From JAUIET01 sp045106985 (GTDB lineage Bacteria > Pseudomonadota > Gammaproteobacteria > Pseudomonadales > JAUIET01), in contig JBGCFQ010000006.1 in NCBI GenBank assembly GCA_045106985.1, positions 1 through 64,000 of the forward strand: a stretch of 64,000 bases of DNA, in the 5' to 3' direction. Below the pieces are notes generated by a model, which was given only the letters and a program-made list of their open reading frames with translations, had not been told where the DNA came from and made no database searches. Positions 17,531 through 25,429 of the stretch are shown here, piece after piece. Numbering within the stretch: position 1 is the stretch's first letter; each line of letters begins with the position of its first letter. The translations under genes and the position numbers were made by a program.

Positions 17531-17630
17531 CTGGCACACGGAAGTGCCAGCAAAATCGCAGATTTTGTAAACGAAGCAAAAATGACATTTTTGCGCAGTG
17601 AGAAAGGAAAAAGGCAGGACGCCTTTTTCC
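17531..17630. promoter_or_regulatory. Array of four perfect hairpins upstream of thiolase gene
   Basis: Four consecutive perfect stem-loops fill the 141-base gap: CTGGCAC/GTGCCAG (17531-17550), CAAAATC/GATTTTG (17551-17567), GCAAAAATG/CATTTTTGC (17576-17594) and GGAAAAAGGC/GCCTTTTTCC (17606-17630). They may act as an mRNA stabiliser or partial terminator set that tunes the relative output of dehydrogenase and thiolase. No U-rich end typical of a strong terminator was seen, apart from the T-run within the last stem. Confidence 0.55.
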
Positions 17631-17655
17631 GAATAAACAGCAAAGGAAACAGAAA

Positions 17656-18804
17656 ATGCCAGAAGCCTATATTGTAGATGCCGTTAGAAGCCCAACCGGT
17701 CGCCGTAAGGGCGGCTTAGCTCATGTGCATGCCGCCGATCTCGGCGGGCATGTTATGAGAACCATCGTTGACCGCAATAATATTCCGGACAACGAATACG
17801 ACGACGTAATTTTCGGATGCGTAGACACCATCGGCCCCTTGGCGGGTGATATTGCGCGTACGTCTTGGCTGGCGGCTGGGCTTTCTGATGAAGTACCGGG
17901 CACAACCATTGACCGACAGTGCGGATCATCTCAACAATCTGTGCACTTCGCAGCGCAGGCTGTAATGAGCGGCACGATGGACGTCATTCTTGCAGGCGGC
18001 GTTCAGACTATGACGCAGATACCTATTTCATCCAGCATGACGGCGGCTATTCCTATGGGCTTCAGTGATCCGTTCTCTGGATCTCAAGGCTGGGTGGCAC
18101 GTTATGGTGGTGAGCCGCCTACTCAGTATCGTTCAGCACAAATGATTGCCGACAAATGGGAATTGAGCCGCGAGGAGCTCGAAGCCTTCTCTTTAGAGTC
18201 GCATACTCGGGCGTTGCGAGCGATTAAGGAAGGTCGGTTTGATCGCGAAATTGCGCCGCTTGAAGGCGTGACCATGGACGAGACTCCGCGTAATACCTCG
18301 CTGGAATCTATGGCTGGTTTGGATTATCTATTTGGTTGCGACAAGGTAACAGCGGCAGTGTCTAGCCAAACCTGCGATGGCTCTTCGGCCATGTTAATCG
18401 TTTCAGAAGACGCGCTGAAGCGTTACAACTTGACACCTCGTGCGCGCATTCACCATATGAGTGTGCGTGGCGAAGACCCAATTTGGATGCTTACTGCGCC
18501 TATTCCGGCTACGGCCTATGCTCTGAAAAAGTCTGGCATGAGCTTGGACGAAATTGACCTGGTAGAAATTAACGAAGCCTTTGCGTCGGTGCCTATGGCC
18601 TGGTTGAAGGAAACTGGCTACCCGCATGAGAAAACCAACGTAAACGGCGGGGCGATTTCATTGGGCCATCCTCTGGGTGCAACTGGTACTAAGTTAATGA
18701 CGACGCTTTTACACGAGCTGGAGCGCACTGGCGGCCGCTATGGTCTGCAAACCATGTGTGAAGGTGGTGGCCAAGCGAACGTAACAATTATTGAAAGACT
18801 TTGA
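17656..18804 (+). CDS. fadA6: Thiolase, FadA6-like
   Basis: Beta-ketoacyl-CoA thiolase of 382 residues. The nucleophile is Cys89 in DRQCGSSQQ; the second catalytic set is NVNGGAISLGHPLGATG (His) and CEGGGQAN near the C-terminus (Cys), all intact. AAAGGAAA precedes the ATG. In the HIP pathway FadA6 removes acetyl-CoA from the methyl-dioxodecanedioyl-CoA made by IpdAB, and this gene occupies the equivalent place in the run. A second, more canonical thiolase lies at 23333, so division of labour is uncertain. Confidence 0.82.
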   Translation: MPEAYIVDAVRSPTGRRKGGLAHVHAADLGGHVMRTIVDRNNIPDNEYDDVIFGCVDTIGPLAGDIARTSWLAAGLSDEVPGTTIDRQCGSSQQSVHFAAQAVMSGTMDVILAGGVQTMTQIPISSSMTAAIPMGFSDPFSGSQGWVARYGGEPPTQYRSAQMIADKWELSREELEAFSLESHTRALRAIKEGRFDREIAPLEGVTMDETPRNTSLESMAGLDYLFGCDKVTAAVSSQTCDGSSAMLIVSEDALKRYNLTPRARIHHMSVRGEDPIWMLTAPIPATAYALKKSGMSLDEIDLVEINEAFASVPMAWLKETGYPHEKTNVNGGAISLGHPLGATGTKLMTTLLHELERTGGRYGLQTMCEGGGQANVTIIERL

Positions 18805-18820
18805 TTAGGAAGAGGTTGAT

Positions 18821-19705
18821 ATGAGTACATTCTGCGAAGGCCGTGTGGCCATTGTTACTGGGGCCGGTGGTGGTCTTGGCGCCGCTCATGCAAAAGTATT
18901 CGCTCGCGAAGGCGGTGCGGTGATTGTTAATGACATAAACACCGAAGCGGCGCAGGCGGTAGTTGATGAAATTACGGCAGCTGGTGGCAAAGCGGCTGTA
19001 AACAGTTCTGATATTACGAACTACGACGACAGTTTAAATGCGGTTAAGCAAGCGATCGATACTTTTGGTGATCTCAATGTAGTGGTTAACAACGCTGGAA
19101 TATGCAGAGACCGAATGTTTGCTTCACTCACTGAAGCTGAATGGGACGCTGTGATTTCGGTGCATCTTAAAGGCCACTTTTGTATTTCGTCACATGCTGT
19201 TCATTATTGGCGCGGTAAATCCAAAGCGGGCGAGGAAGTTAACGGGCGCATCATTAATACTACGTCAGGCGCGGGTTTGCAGGGTTCGGTTGGGCAGTCA
19301 AACTATGCCGCTGCTAAAGCAGGCATTGCGGCCTTAACGCTTAATCAAGCCGCAGAGTTGGCCCGCTATGGAATTACTGCTAACGCCATCGCACCGGCTG
19401 CGCGAACCGACATGACCACTCAGGTAGAAGAGTTCGCTGCACGCATGGCCGCACCTGATGAAGGCTTTGACTACTACGCGCCAGAGAATATTTCTAGCAT
19501 TGTAGTGTGGTTGGGCAGTACTGAGTCGTCACACGTAACAGGTCGAATTTTCGAATGCGAGGGCGGCAAGTTGAATATTTGTGACGGCTGGCGTTCTGGC
19601 CAGTGGGTGGACAACGAAGATTATATTCAGCCTTCAAAGTGTGGCGATGTGGTTTCGAAATTGTTGGAAATCGAAGTGCCGGCGCAGAAGGTATACGGTA
19701 CCTGA
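18821..19705 (+). CDS. SDR oxidoreductase, 17-beta-HSD4-like
   Basis: Short-chain dehydrogenase of 294 residues. Cofactor motif TGAGGGLGAAH, the NNAG motif (VVNNAGICRD) and the active-site SNYAAAK (YxxxK) are intact, with a catalytic Ser in NTTSGAG. FAREGGAVIVNDIN indicates an Asp that usually selects NAD. It is longer than FabG by a C-terminal extension and resembles the SDR part of peroxisomal multifunctional enzyme 2, which oxidises 3-hydroxyacyl-CoA. It follows the thiolase by 16 bases with a TAGGAAGAGG ribosome site. A 3-hydroxyacyl-CoA dehydrogenase step in ring-derived chain oxidation is likely. Confidence 0.8.
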   Translation: MSTFCEGRVAIVTGAGGGLGAAHAKVFAREGGAVIVNDINTEAAQAVVDEITAAGGKAAVNSSDITNYDDSLNAVKQAIDTFGDLNVVVNNAGICRDRMFASLTEAEWDAVISVHLKGHFCISSHAVHYWRGKSKAGEEVNGRIINTTSGAGLQGSVGQSNYAAAKAGIAALTLNQAAELARYGITANAIAPAARTDMTTQVEEFAARMAAPDEGFDYYAPENISSIVVWLGSTESSHVTGRIFECEGGKLNICDGWRSGQWVDNEDYIQPSKCGDVVSKLLEIEVPAQKVYGT

Positions 19706-19749
19706 TCACGGCGCGTTAGCTCTCAACAGCAAACAGTAGGAGCTGGCGA

Positions 19750-19798
19750 CAGGTGCAGGGAAGCACCTGCATTTTACAATGTAAAATGAGAGTTTTTT
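19750..19798 (+). terminator. Double hairpin with T-run, likely attenuator/terminator
   Basis: Two adjacent perfect stems, CAGGTGC/GCACCTG (19750-19769) and CATTTTAC/GTAAAATG (19770-19788), are followed by AGAGTTTTTT. It lies after the SDR stop and before the second dehydrogenase pair, so it may split the run into two transcripts or reduce read-through. Confidence 0.55.
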
Positions 19799-19886
19799 GG
19801 GAATCGCATTTTCGAAAGACGGCTTCGACTCTTTATGCTAGGAGGGGCAGGAGCCTATTCTCGAACATAAAAAGGCATTTAAAACG

Positions 19887-21080
19887 ATGGAATTTGCGTT
19901 AACAGAAGAGCAGCAAATGATTCGCGACACTGCGGAGAGTTTTCTAGCTGACAAGTCGTCCAGTGAAGCTATACGTTCTGCTATGGCAACGGAGCTCGGT
20001 TATGACCGCGAGCTTTGGGCCAGCATAAGCAATGAAATGTACTGGCATGCTATGCATATTCCGGAAGAGTATGGTGGGCTGGGGTTAGGGTACGTTGAAG
20101 TAGCCGTGGTTATGGAGCAAATGGGGCGGCGTCTTCTGTGTTCACCATTTTTTGCAACCGTTGGACTCGCGGTTAATGCCTTGCTTCAAGCCGGTGATGA
20201 GGCTCAGAAGGCTGAATGGCTAGCCAAAATTATCGAAGGGCAAACGGCAACGTTGGCCTACTCATCAGGCGGTCGAGATTGGGGTGCTCGCGCTGTTAAA
20301 GCGGAGTTTGTAGAGGCTGATGACGCAGTAGTCCTTAATGGTGACTATCACTACGTTGTTGACGGACACAGTGCGGACATTCTGATCGTAGCTGCAAGAA
20401 ACCAATCCGATAAAGAACAGATTGAATTGTTTGTACTTCACGCCGACACCGAAGGTGTGACGCGTGAGTGGACTCCGACTATGGACCAAACGCGAAAGCT
20501 CGGTACATTGTCCTTCGCTGATGTAAAACTGCCTACCGCAAATCGCTTGGCTCATCACCTGACCGATAGTGGGAATCAAGCTTTGCGAAATGTTTTAGAT
20601 TTGGGGCTAATTGCGTTGGCGGCTGAGCAGAGTGGCGGAGCGCAGGCTATCTTGGAACAAGCTGTTGCCTACACCTTGGAACGAGAACAGTTCGGTCGCA
20701 GTATTGCGAGTTTTCAAAGTATTAAGCATAAAGCGGCCGATATGAAACTTAAGGCGGAGGTGTCTCGGTCAGCTGTTTACTACGCAGCGTGTGTAGCGCA
20801 GGAAAGCCTGGCTGGTGATGATGGCGATGCACAGTTTGCCAGCGAGTTGGCCGAAGCTTCGAGCATGGCGAAAGCGTACTGCTCTGACACCTACTTTTAT
20901 AACGCTGGAAACGGCTTACAAATGTTTGGCGGGGTTGGCTTTACCTGGGAATACGACGTCCATTTGTACTTCAAGCGCGCCAAGTCTAGCGAAACACTGC
21001 TAGGTGATGGTGCCTGGCATAGGGAACGCATTGCGTCCCTGCTGCTCGATTCGAACACTGAAAGCGAGGTTGCACAATGA
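19887..21080 (+). CDS. Acyl-CoA dehydrogenase, partner subunit of pair 2
   Basis: ACAD-fold protein of 397 residues. It shows EREQFGRSIASFQSIKH and QMFGGVGFTWEYDVH but lacks the EGTNE-type C-terminal catalytic motif, as in the small partner at 16444. It should combine with the next protein into a heteromeric FadE enzyme acting on a bulky ring- or chain-derived CoA thioester. Its TGA overlaps the next ATG as ATGA, giving tight translational coupling consistent with a 1:1 complex. The ribosome site is weak, and a double hairpin lies in the 181-base gap upstream. Confidence 0.8.
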   Translation: MEFALTEEQQMIRDTAESFLADKSSSEAIRSAMATELGYDRELWASISNEMYWHAMHIPEEYGGLGLGYVEVAVVMEQMGRRLLCSPFFATVGLAVNALLQAGDEAQKAEWLAKIIEGQTATLAYSSGGRDWGARAVKAEFVEADDAVVLNGDYHYVVDGHSADILIVAARNQSDKEQIELFVLHADTEGVTREWTPTMDQTRKLGTLSFADVKLPTANRLAHHLTDSGNQALRNVLDLGLIALAAEQSGGAQAILEQAVAYTLEREQFGRSIASFQSIKHKAADMKLKAEVSRSAVYYAACVAQESLAGDDGDAQFASELAEASSMAKAYCSDTYFYNAGNGLQMFGGVGFTWEYDVHLYFKRAKSSETLLGDGAWHRERIASLLLDSNTESEVAQ

Positions 21081-22264
21081 AGCTTTCCTTTAGTGCGCAA
21101 GATGAACAATTCCGCGCAGAAATAGCCTCATGGCTTAAAGCAGAGCTCACCGGTGAGTTTGAGCAACTGCGTTATCGCGGTGGGCCCGGCGACGAGCATA
21201 TGTTCGGTGACGAGCGAAAGGTCTGGGAACAGAAAATGGCAAGCGGCCATTGGACCTGTGTTGGTTGGCCTGAGGAACACGGCGGGCGTGGCCTTAGTAT
21301 TGAACAACAAGTTATTTTTCATGAGGAGTATGCGCGTGCTGGCGGCCCTGGCCGTGTAGGACATATTGGCGAAGGCCTTGCTGGGCCCACTATTATTGCT
21401 TACGGCAATAAAGAACAATGTGATAAGTATTTGCCAACTATTCTGTCTGGAACAGAGTTGTGGTGCCAAGGGTATTCGGAGCCAAGTGCGGGTTCTGATT
21501 TGGCTAACGTAAAGACAAAAGCGCGCTTAGATAATGGCCAGTGGAAAATCACTGGGCAAAAAGTATGGACCTCGCTTGCACATGAGTCTGACTGGTGTTT
21601 TGTGATTGCGCGAACTGATCCTGATTCGCAGCGCCACAAAGGTTTAGGCTTTTTTCTAGTGAAAATGGATCAGCCTGGTATTGATGTTCGACCTATTGAA
21701 CAACTCACCGGCACTTCTGAATTTAACGAAGTGTTTTTTGAAGACGCCGTTGCCGAAGATATTCTGGGCGAACCAGGAGAAGGCTGGAAGGTTGGAATGG
21801 CTTTGCTTGGTTTCGAGCGTGGCGTATCAACGCTCGGTCAGCAAATGTCTTTTCAGAATGAGCTTAATGAAATAGTGCGAGTGGCGAAGGCCAATGGCGC
21901 CGCCCAAGAGTCAAACATACGTCAACGCATCGCTGAGGCTCATATGGGGCTAAGGCTCATGCGTTACAACGCGATGCGCATGTTGTCGGATACAAGTGGT
22001 GGTGCAGGCGACGGCTCCGGTGACTCTGCCTCACTGGTGTATAAACTTCATTGGGCAAGCTGGCATCGCAACTTGGGTAAACTGGCGATGGATGTTTTGG
22101 GTCCTGAGTCGGAATTGGTGGAGAACGGTCCCTATGACTTATCCAGGCTGCAGTCGATGTTTTTGTTTACCCGCTCAGACACAATTTACGGTGGTACTAA
22201 CCAAGTGCAGCGAAATATTATTGCCGAGCGCGGCTTAGGAATGCCTAGAGAAGCCAGGCCATAG
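21077..22264 (+). CDS. Acyl-CoA dehydrogenase, catalytic subunit of pair 2
   Basis: ACAD of 395 residues that pairs with the preceding gene (4-base ATGA overlap). CQGYSEPSAGSDLANVKT and ITGQKVWTSLA are FAD/substrate motifs, and YGGTNQVQRNIIAER ends the protein. The catalytic Glu of the YEGT position is Gly here, so Glu in LGFERG is the probable base, as in the first large subunit. By context it is one of the FadE28-34-like steroid dehydrogenases, for example the MOODA-CoA step, but the exact step cannot be fixed by reading sequence alone. Confidence 0.82.
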   Translation: MKLSFSAQDEQFRAEIASWLKAELTGEFEQLRYRGGPGDEHMFGDERKVWEQKMASGHWTCVGWPEEHGGRGLSIEQQVIFHEEYARAGGPGRVGHIGEGLAGPTIIAYGNKEQCDKYLPTILSGTELWCQGYSEPSAGSDLANVKTKARLDNGQWKITGQKVWTSLAHESDWCFVIARTDPDSQRHKGLGFFLVKMDQPGIDVRPIEQLTGTSEFNEVFFEDAVAEDILGEPGEGWKVGMALLGFERGVSTLGQQMSFQNELNEIVRVAKANGAAQESNIRQRIAEAHMGLRLMRYNAMRMLSDTSGGAGDGSGDSASLVYKLHWASWHRNLGKLAMDVLGPESELVENGPYDLSRLQSMFLFTRSDTIYGGTNQVQRNIIAERGLGMPREARP

Positions 22265-22324
22265 CCTATTTCTTCTCATATTTTGTTTCACATCTTCTAA
22301 CTAACGAGCAACAAGGATTTCACA

Positions 22325-23110
22325 ATGCCAACGCCTCTACCAGAGTATGTAAAAGGCCACAATTTGCTGGAAGGCAAAAACGTTCTGATTACTGCGGCCG
22401 CCGGCACCGGTATAGGCTTTTCAGCGGCATTGCGCTGTGCAGAAGAAGGTGCCGCGAATGTCATGATCAGCGATATACACGAAGGCCGCCTGCAAAAAGC
22501 GCAAGGTGACCTTGCCGAGAAGTCTGGCTTAACGCCGTTTATTCAAGTGTGTAACGTCACCAAGGAAGATGAAGTGCAAGCCTTGGTAGATACAGCCGTC
22601 GAACAAATGGGCCATGTTGATGTGCTTATCAATAATGCGGGCTTAGGCGGCTCTGCCAAATTAGTCGATATGACGGATGACCAGTGGAATGTTGTGATGG
22701 ACGTAACGCTGAACGGTACCTTCCGCATGACACGCGCGATGCTGAGGCACATGCAGCCGCGTGGTACTGGCGCTATTGTTAACAACGCTTCAGTCCTTGG
22801 CTGGCGTGCTCAAAAGGAGCAAGCACACTACGCAGCGGCCAAAGCGGGTGTTATGGCGCTTACCCGTTGTGCAGCAATGGAAGCGGCTGAGTTTGGCGTG
22901 CGCATTAACGCCGTGTCGCCCAGTATTGCCATGCATGCTTTCTTGAACAAAGTGACTTCAGATGATGTTCTGGACGAGTTAGTGTCTCGTGAGGCCTTTG
23001 GTAGGGCGGCTGAGGTATGGGAGGTGGCTAATGTGATGGTTTTCTTGGCCAGCCAGTATTCCAGTTATATGACAGGCGAGGTAGTCTCAGTAAGCTCCCA
23101 ACACGCCTGA
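22325..23110 (+). CDS. ipdF: IpdF-type hydroxy-HIP-CoA reductase (SDR)
   Basis: SDR of 261 residues closely resembling the actinobacterial IpdF protein (Rv3559c type). Shared stretches recalled from that family include LITAAAGTGIG, NNASVLGWRAQ, HYAAAKAGVMALTRC, RINAVSPSIA and the C-terminal TGEVVSVSSQH. The catalytic YxxxK is in HYAAAK. IpdF interconverts the C5 ketone and alcohol of HIP-CoA. ACAAGGA lies before the ATG. The similarity is specific and is one of the best single arguments that this run degrades steroid rings C and D. Confidence 0.87.
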   Translation: MPTPLPEYVKGHNLLEGKNVLITAAAGTGIGFSAALRCAEEGAANVMISDIHEGRLQKAQGDLAEKSGLTPFIQVCNVTKEDEVQALVDTAVEQMGHVDVLINNAGLGGSAKLVDMTDDQWNVVMDVTLNGTFRMTRAMLRHMQPRGTGAIVNNASVLGWRAQKEQAHYAAAKAGVMALTRCAAMEAAEFGVRINAVSPSIAMHAFLNKVTSDDVLDELVSREAFGRAAEVWEVANVMVFLASQYSSYMTGEVVSVSSQHA

Positions 23111-23262
23111 AAAAGTTTTCTGCGGTCTCTAGCGGCGTTGAATTTTGGCTCAAAGCAGTCGCTTATTATCTATAAGCTCCCGCTTTTCGCCTAATTTCGC
23201 GCTGTCAGCGAGCGTATAAACTCTTTTTCGGCTCACGGCGGTGAATACCCTCTGAATCTAAG

Positions 23263-23279
23263 CGAATCAGTCTGATTCG
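23263..23279. promoter_or_regulatory. Candidate operator palindrome before thiolase
   Basis: The sequence CGAATCAG-T-CTGATTCG is a perfect 8-base inverted repeat about one helical turn and a half long. It lies immediately upstream of a -10-like TAAAAT (23283-23288), within the -35/spacer area of the second thiolase gene, a typical place for a TetR-type repressor site. No copy elsewhere in the window was found by eye. Confidence 0.45.
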
Positions 23280-23332
23280 TTGTAAAATACCGGCCTGTTT
23301 CAGGCAACCTAACTAATTGGAGTAACAAAAAT

Positions 23333-24535
23333 ATGAGAGAAGCCGTCATAGTATCCACTGCTCGCACCGGTCTGGCTAAGTCCTTCCGTGGCTCATTTAA
23401 TGATACCGAGGCTCCTGCATTGGGTGGGCATGTGGTGCAAGCCGTTGTGGCGCGTGCTGGCATCGACCCTGCCATGGTGGAAGATTGCTTGTTTGGTGCA
23501 GCTTCTCAGCAGGGCACTCAGAGTTACAACATAGGGCGTTTATGCGCTATGGCAGGTGGTTTGCCTTCAAGCGCTGCTGGCATGTCTATGGACCGGCAAT
23601 GCGGCTCAGGCCTGATGACAATCGCTACGGCTGCAAAGAGCATAATGTGTAATGAGTACGACGTTGCTGTAGCTGGCGGTGTAGAGTCTATTTCATTAAC
23701 TCAAACCAAGCATAAGAACTCGCATAAGGCGCGGTCAGTTACTGTAGAGAAATTTGACGCTACTGCTTACATGCCAATGTTAGAAACGGCTGAAATTATT
23801 TGCGATCGCTACAACATTTCACGCGACTCCCAGGATGAGTACTCCTTGCAAAGCCAGCTACGCACCGCCGCTGCTCAAGAAGCGGGTCTGTTTGATAACG
23901 AAATAGTTGCTATGGATGCAACTATGCAAGTAATGGATCGCGAAACCAAGGAAGTGAGTAAGAGTGATGTTACTGTCGATAAAGACGAATGCAATCGTCC
24001 TTCCACCACGCTTGAAAGCTTGCAGGGCCTGCAGCCAGTGTACAAAGATGGCATGGTCGTTAAAGAAGGAAAGTTCATTACAGCCGGTAACGCGTCTCAG
24101 TTGTCTGACGGAGCGTCAGCCGTGTTAGTCATGGACTCGAAGTTAGCAGAGCAGCAAGGTTTGCAAGCGTTAGGTGCATATCGCGGCATGGCTGTCGCTG
24201 GTTGCGATTCCGATGAAATGGGCATTGGGCCCGTTTTCGCCATTCCTAAGTTGCTTCAACGTCATGGTCTTACCGTAGACGATATTGGCCTTTGGGAGCT
24301 GAATGAAGCCTTCGCCTGCCAAGTTGTGTATTGCCGTGATCATCTAGGAATAGACAACGACACCTTGAACGTAAATGGGGGATCGATCGCTATCGGCCAT
24401 CCTTTTGGAATGACCGGTGCGCGTATGGTTGGCCATGCTTTATTAGAAGGTAAGCGACGTGGTGTTAAGTATGCTGTTGTTACTATGTGCATAGGCGGTG
24501 GTCAGGGTGCTGCGGGCTTGTTCGAAGTTTTCTGA
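23333..24535 (+). CDS. Acetyl-CoA C-acyltransferase (thiolase)
   Basis: Canonical thiolase of 400 residues. The nucleophile is Cys90 in DRQCGSG, the His motif is NVNGGSIAIGHPFGMTG and the C-terminal Cys is in TMCIGGGQGAAG, so it should be active. TTGGAG precedes the ATG. It has its own upstream region with a palindrome and ends in a strong terminator, closing the catabolic run. It may cleave acetyl- or propionyl-units from late ring-degradation intermediates or from fatty acyl chains. Confidence 0.88.
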   Translation: MREAVIVSTARTGLAKSFRGSFNDTEAPALGGHVVQAVVARAGIDPAMVEDCLFGAASQQGTQSYNIGRLCAMAGGLPSSAAGMSMDRQCGSGLMTIATAAKSIMCNEYDVAVAGGVESISLTQTKHKNSHKARSVTVEKFDATAYMPMLETAEIICDRYNISRDSQDEYSLQSQLRTAAAQEAGLFDNEIVAMDATMQVMDRETKEVSKSDVTVDKDECNRPSTTLESLQGLQPVYKDGMVVKEGKFITAGNASQLSDGASAVLVMDSKLAEQQGLQALGAYRGMAVAGCDSDEMGIGPVFAIPKLLQRHGLTVDDIGLWELNEAFACQVVYCRDHLGIDNDTLNVNGGSIAIGHPFGMTGARMVGHALLEGKRRGVKYAVVTMCIGGGQGAAGLFEVF

Positions 24536-24549
24536 TCAGGACCTGAGAT

Positions 24550-24587
24550 AAAAACTGATGCGGTGGTGAAACCGTATCAGTTTTTTG
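24550..24587 (+). terminator. Rho-independent terminator after steroid run
   Basis: AAAAACTGAT-G-CGGT pairs with ACCG-T-ATCAGTTTTT around a short loop and runs straight into TTTTTT. It lies just after the thiolase stop and ends the plus-strand catabolic cluster. Confidence 0.8.
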
Positions 24588-24635
24588 TTAGTGAAAAGAA
24601 ACGCAACGTAAAGAGAGCAAGGGAAGAGGTGTAAT

Positions 24636-25397
24636 GTGATTCGCGTCGTATTTAATCAGAAAGGTGGTGTTGGAAAATCCAGTATTGCAACTAACCTTGC
24701 TGCAATTGGCGCGAGCAGAGGTATTAATACTCTGCTCGTTGACCTCGACCCTCAGTGTAACAGCACTCAGTATTTATTAGGTGAAGACGTAACGGTGGTA
24801 GAGCAAACCGTTCGTGATTTATTTACTTATCGTGGAAAGGTCGCCGTAGAAAGTTTTGGCTTCATAACGCAATCACCGTTTGAAAACCTCGACTTAATTG
24901 CGGCTGACGCCAATATTTCTGACATTCAAACGAAGTTGGAATCAAAGCATAAAATCTTCAAACTGCGAGAGATTCTGCAGGCATTAGAATCCGTTTATGA
25001 CGTGATAATTATAGATACGCCGCCAGCGTATAATTTCTTTACCTTGTCAGCGCTTATCGCAGCTGAACGCTGTTTGATACCGTTTGACTGTGATGACTTC
25101 TCGCGTAGAGCTTTGTACACGCTGCTAGAGAACTTGGCAGAAACCCAAGAGGATCACAATGAGAATTTGGAGTTAGACGGTATTGTTGTGAATCAATTCC
25201 AAGCACGAGCTCGTTTGCCTAACGATATTATCAATGAGCTGATTGATGAGGACATGCCCGTTTTGGATAGCCGTATTTCACACTCGGTGAAAATGCGCGA
25301 GTCGCATAGCGAATCTGTGCCCTTAATTTATCTTGCTCCCAGCCATAAGCTAACCCAGGAATTTGTTGCACTTTATGACGAAATTAATGAGCAGTAG
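24636..25397 (+). CDS. Orphan ParA/MinD-family ATPase
   Basis: ParA-type deviant Walker ATPase of 253 residues, starting with GTG. QKGGVGKSSIATN is the deviant Walker A with both lysines, LLVDLDPQCNSTQYLLG and VIIIDTPPAYNF are the A' and B motifs. No parB, parS-like array, chemotaxis or flagellar partner is adjacent; the next gene is djlA-like. Such stand-alone ParA proteins can position cargo other than chromosomes, or form the second partition-like system. The chromosome origin partition pair normally lies with gidB and parB, so this is not that gene. Confidence 0.88.
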   Translation: MIRVVFNQKGGVGKSSIATNLAAIGASRGINTLLVDLDPQCNSTQYLLGEDVTVVEQTVRDLFTYRGKVAVESFGFITQSPFENLDLIAADANISDIQTKLESKHKIFKLREILQALESVYDVIIIDTPPAYNFFTLSALIAAERCLIPFDCDDFSRRALYTLLENLAETQEDHNENLELDGIVVNQFQARARLPNDIINELIDEDMPVLDSRISHSVKMRESHSESVPLIYLAPSHKLTQEFVALYDEINEQ

Positions 25398-25429
25398 CGC
25401 ACTATCGCTTATGGGTCTTTCATAGTCTT

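Noticed and set aside
24636..25397. Chromosomal ParA of the origin region
   Set aside because: No parB, gidA/gidB or parS-like sites are adjacent.
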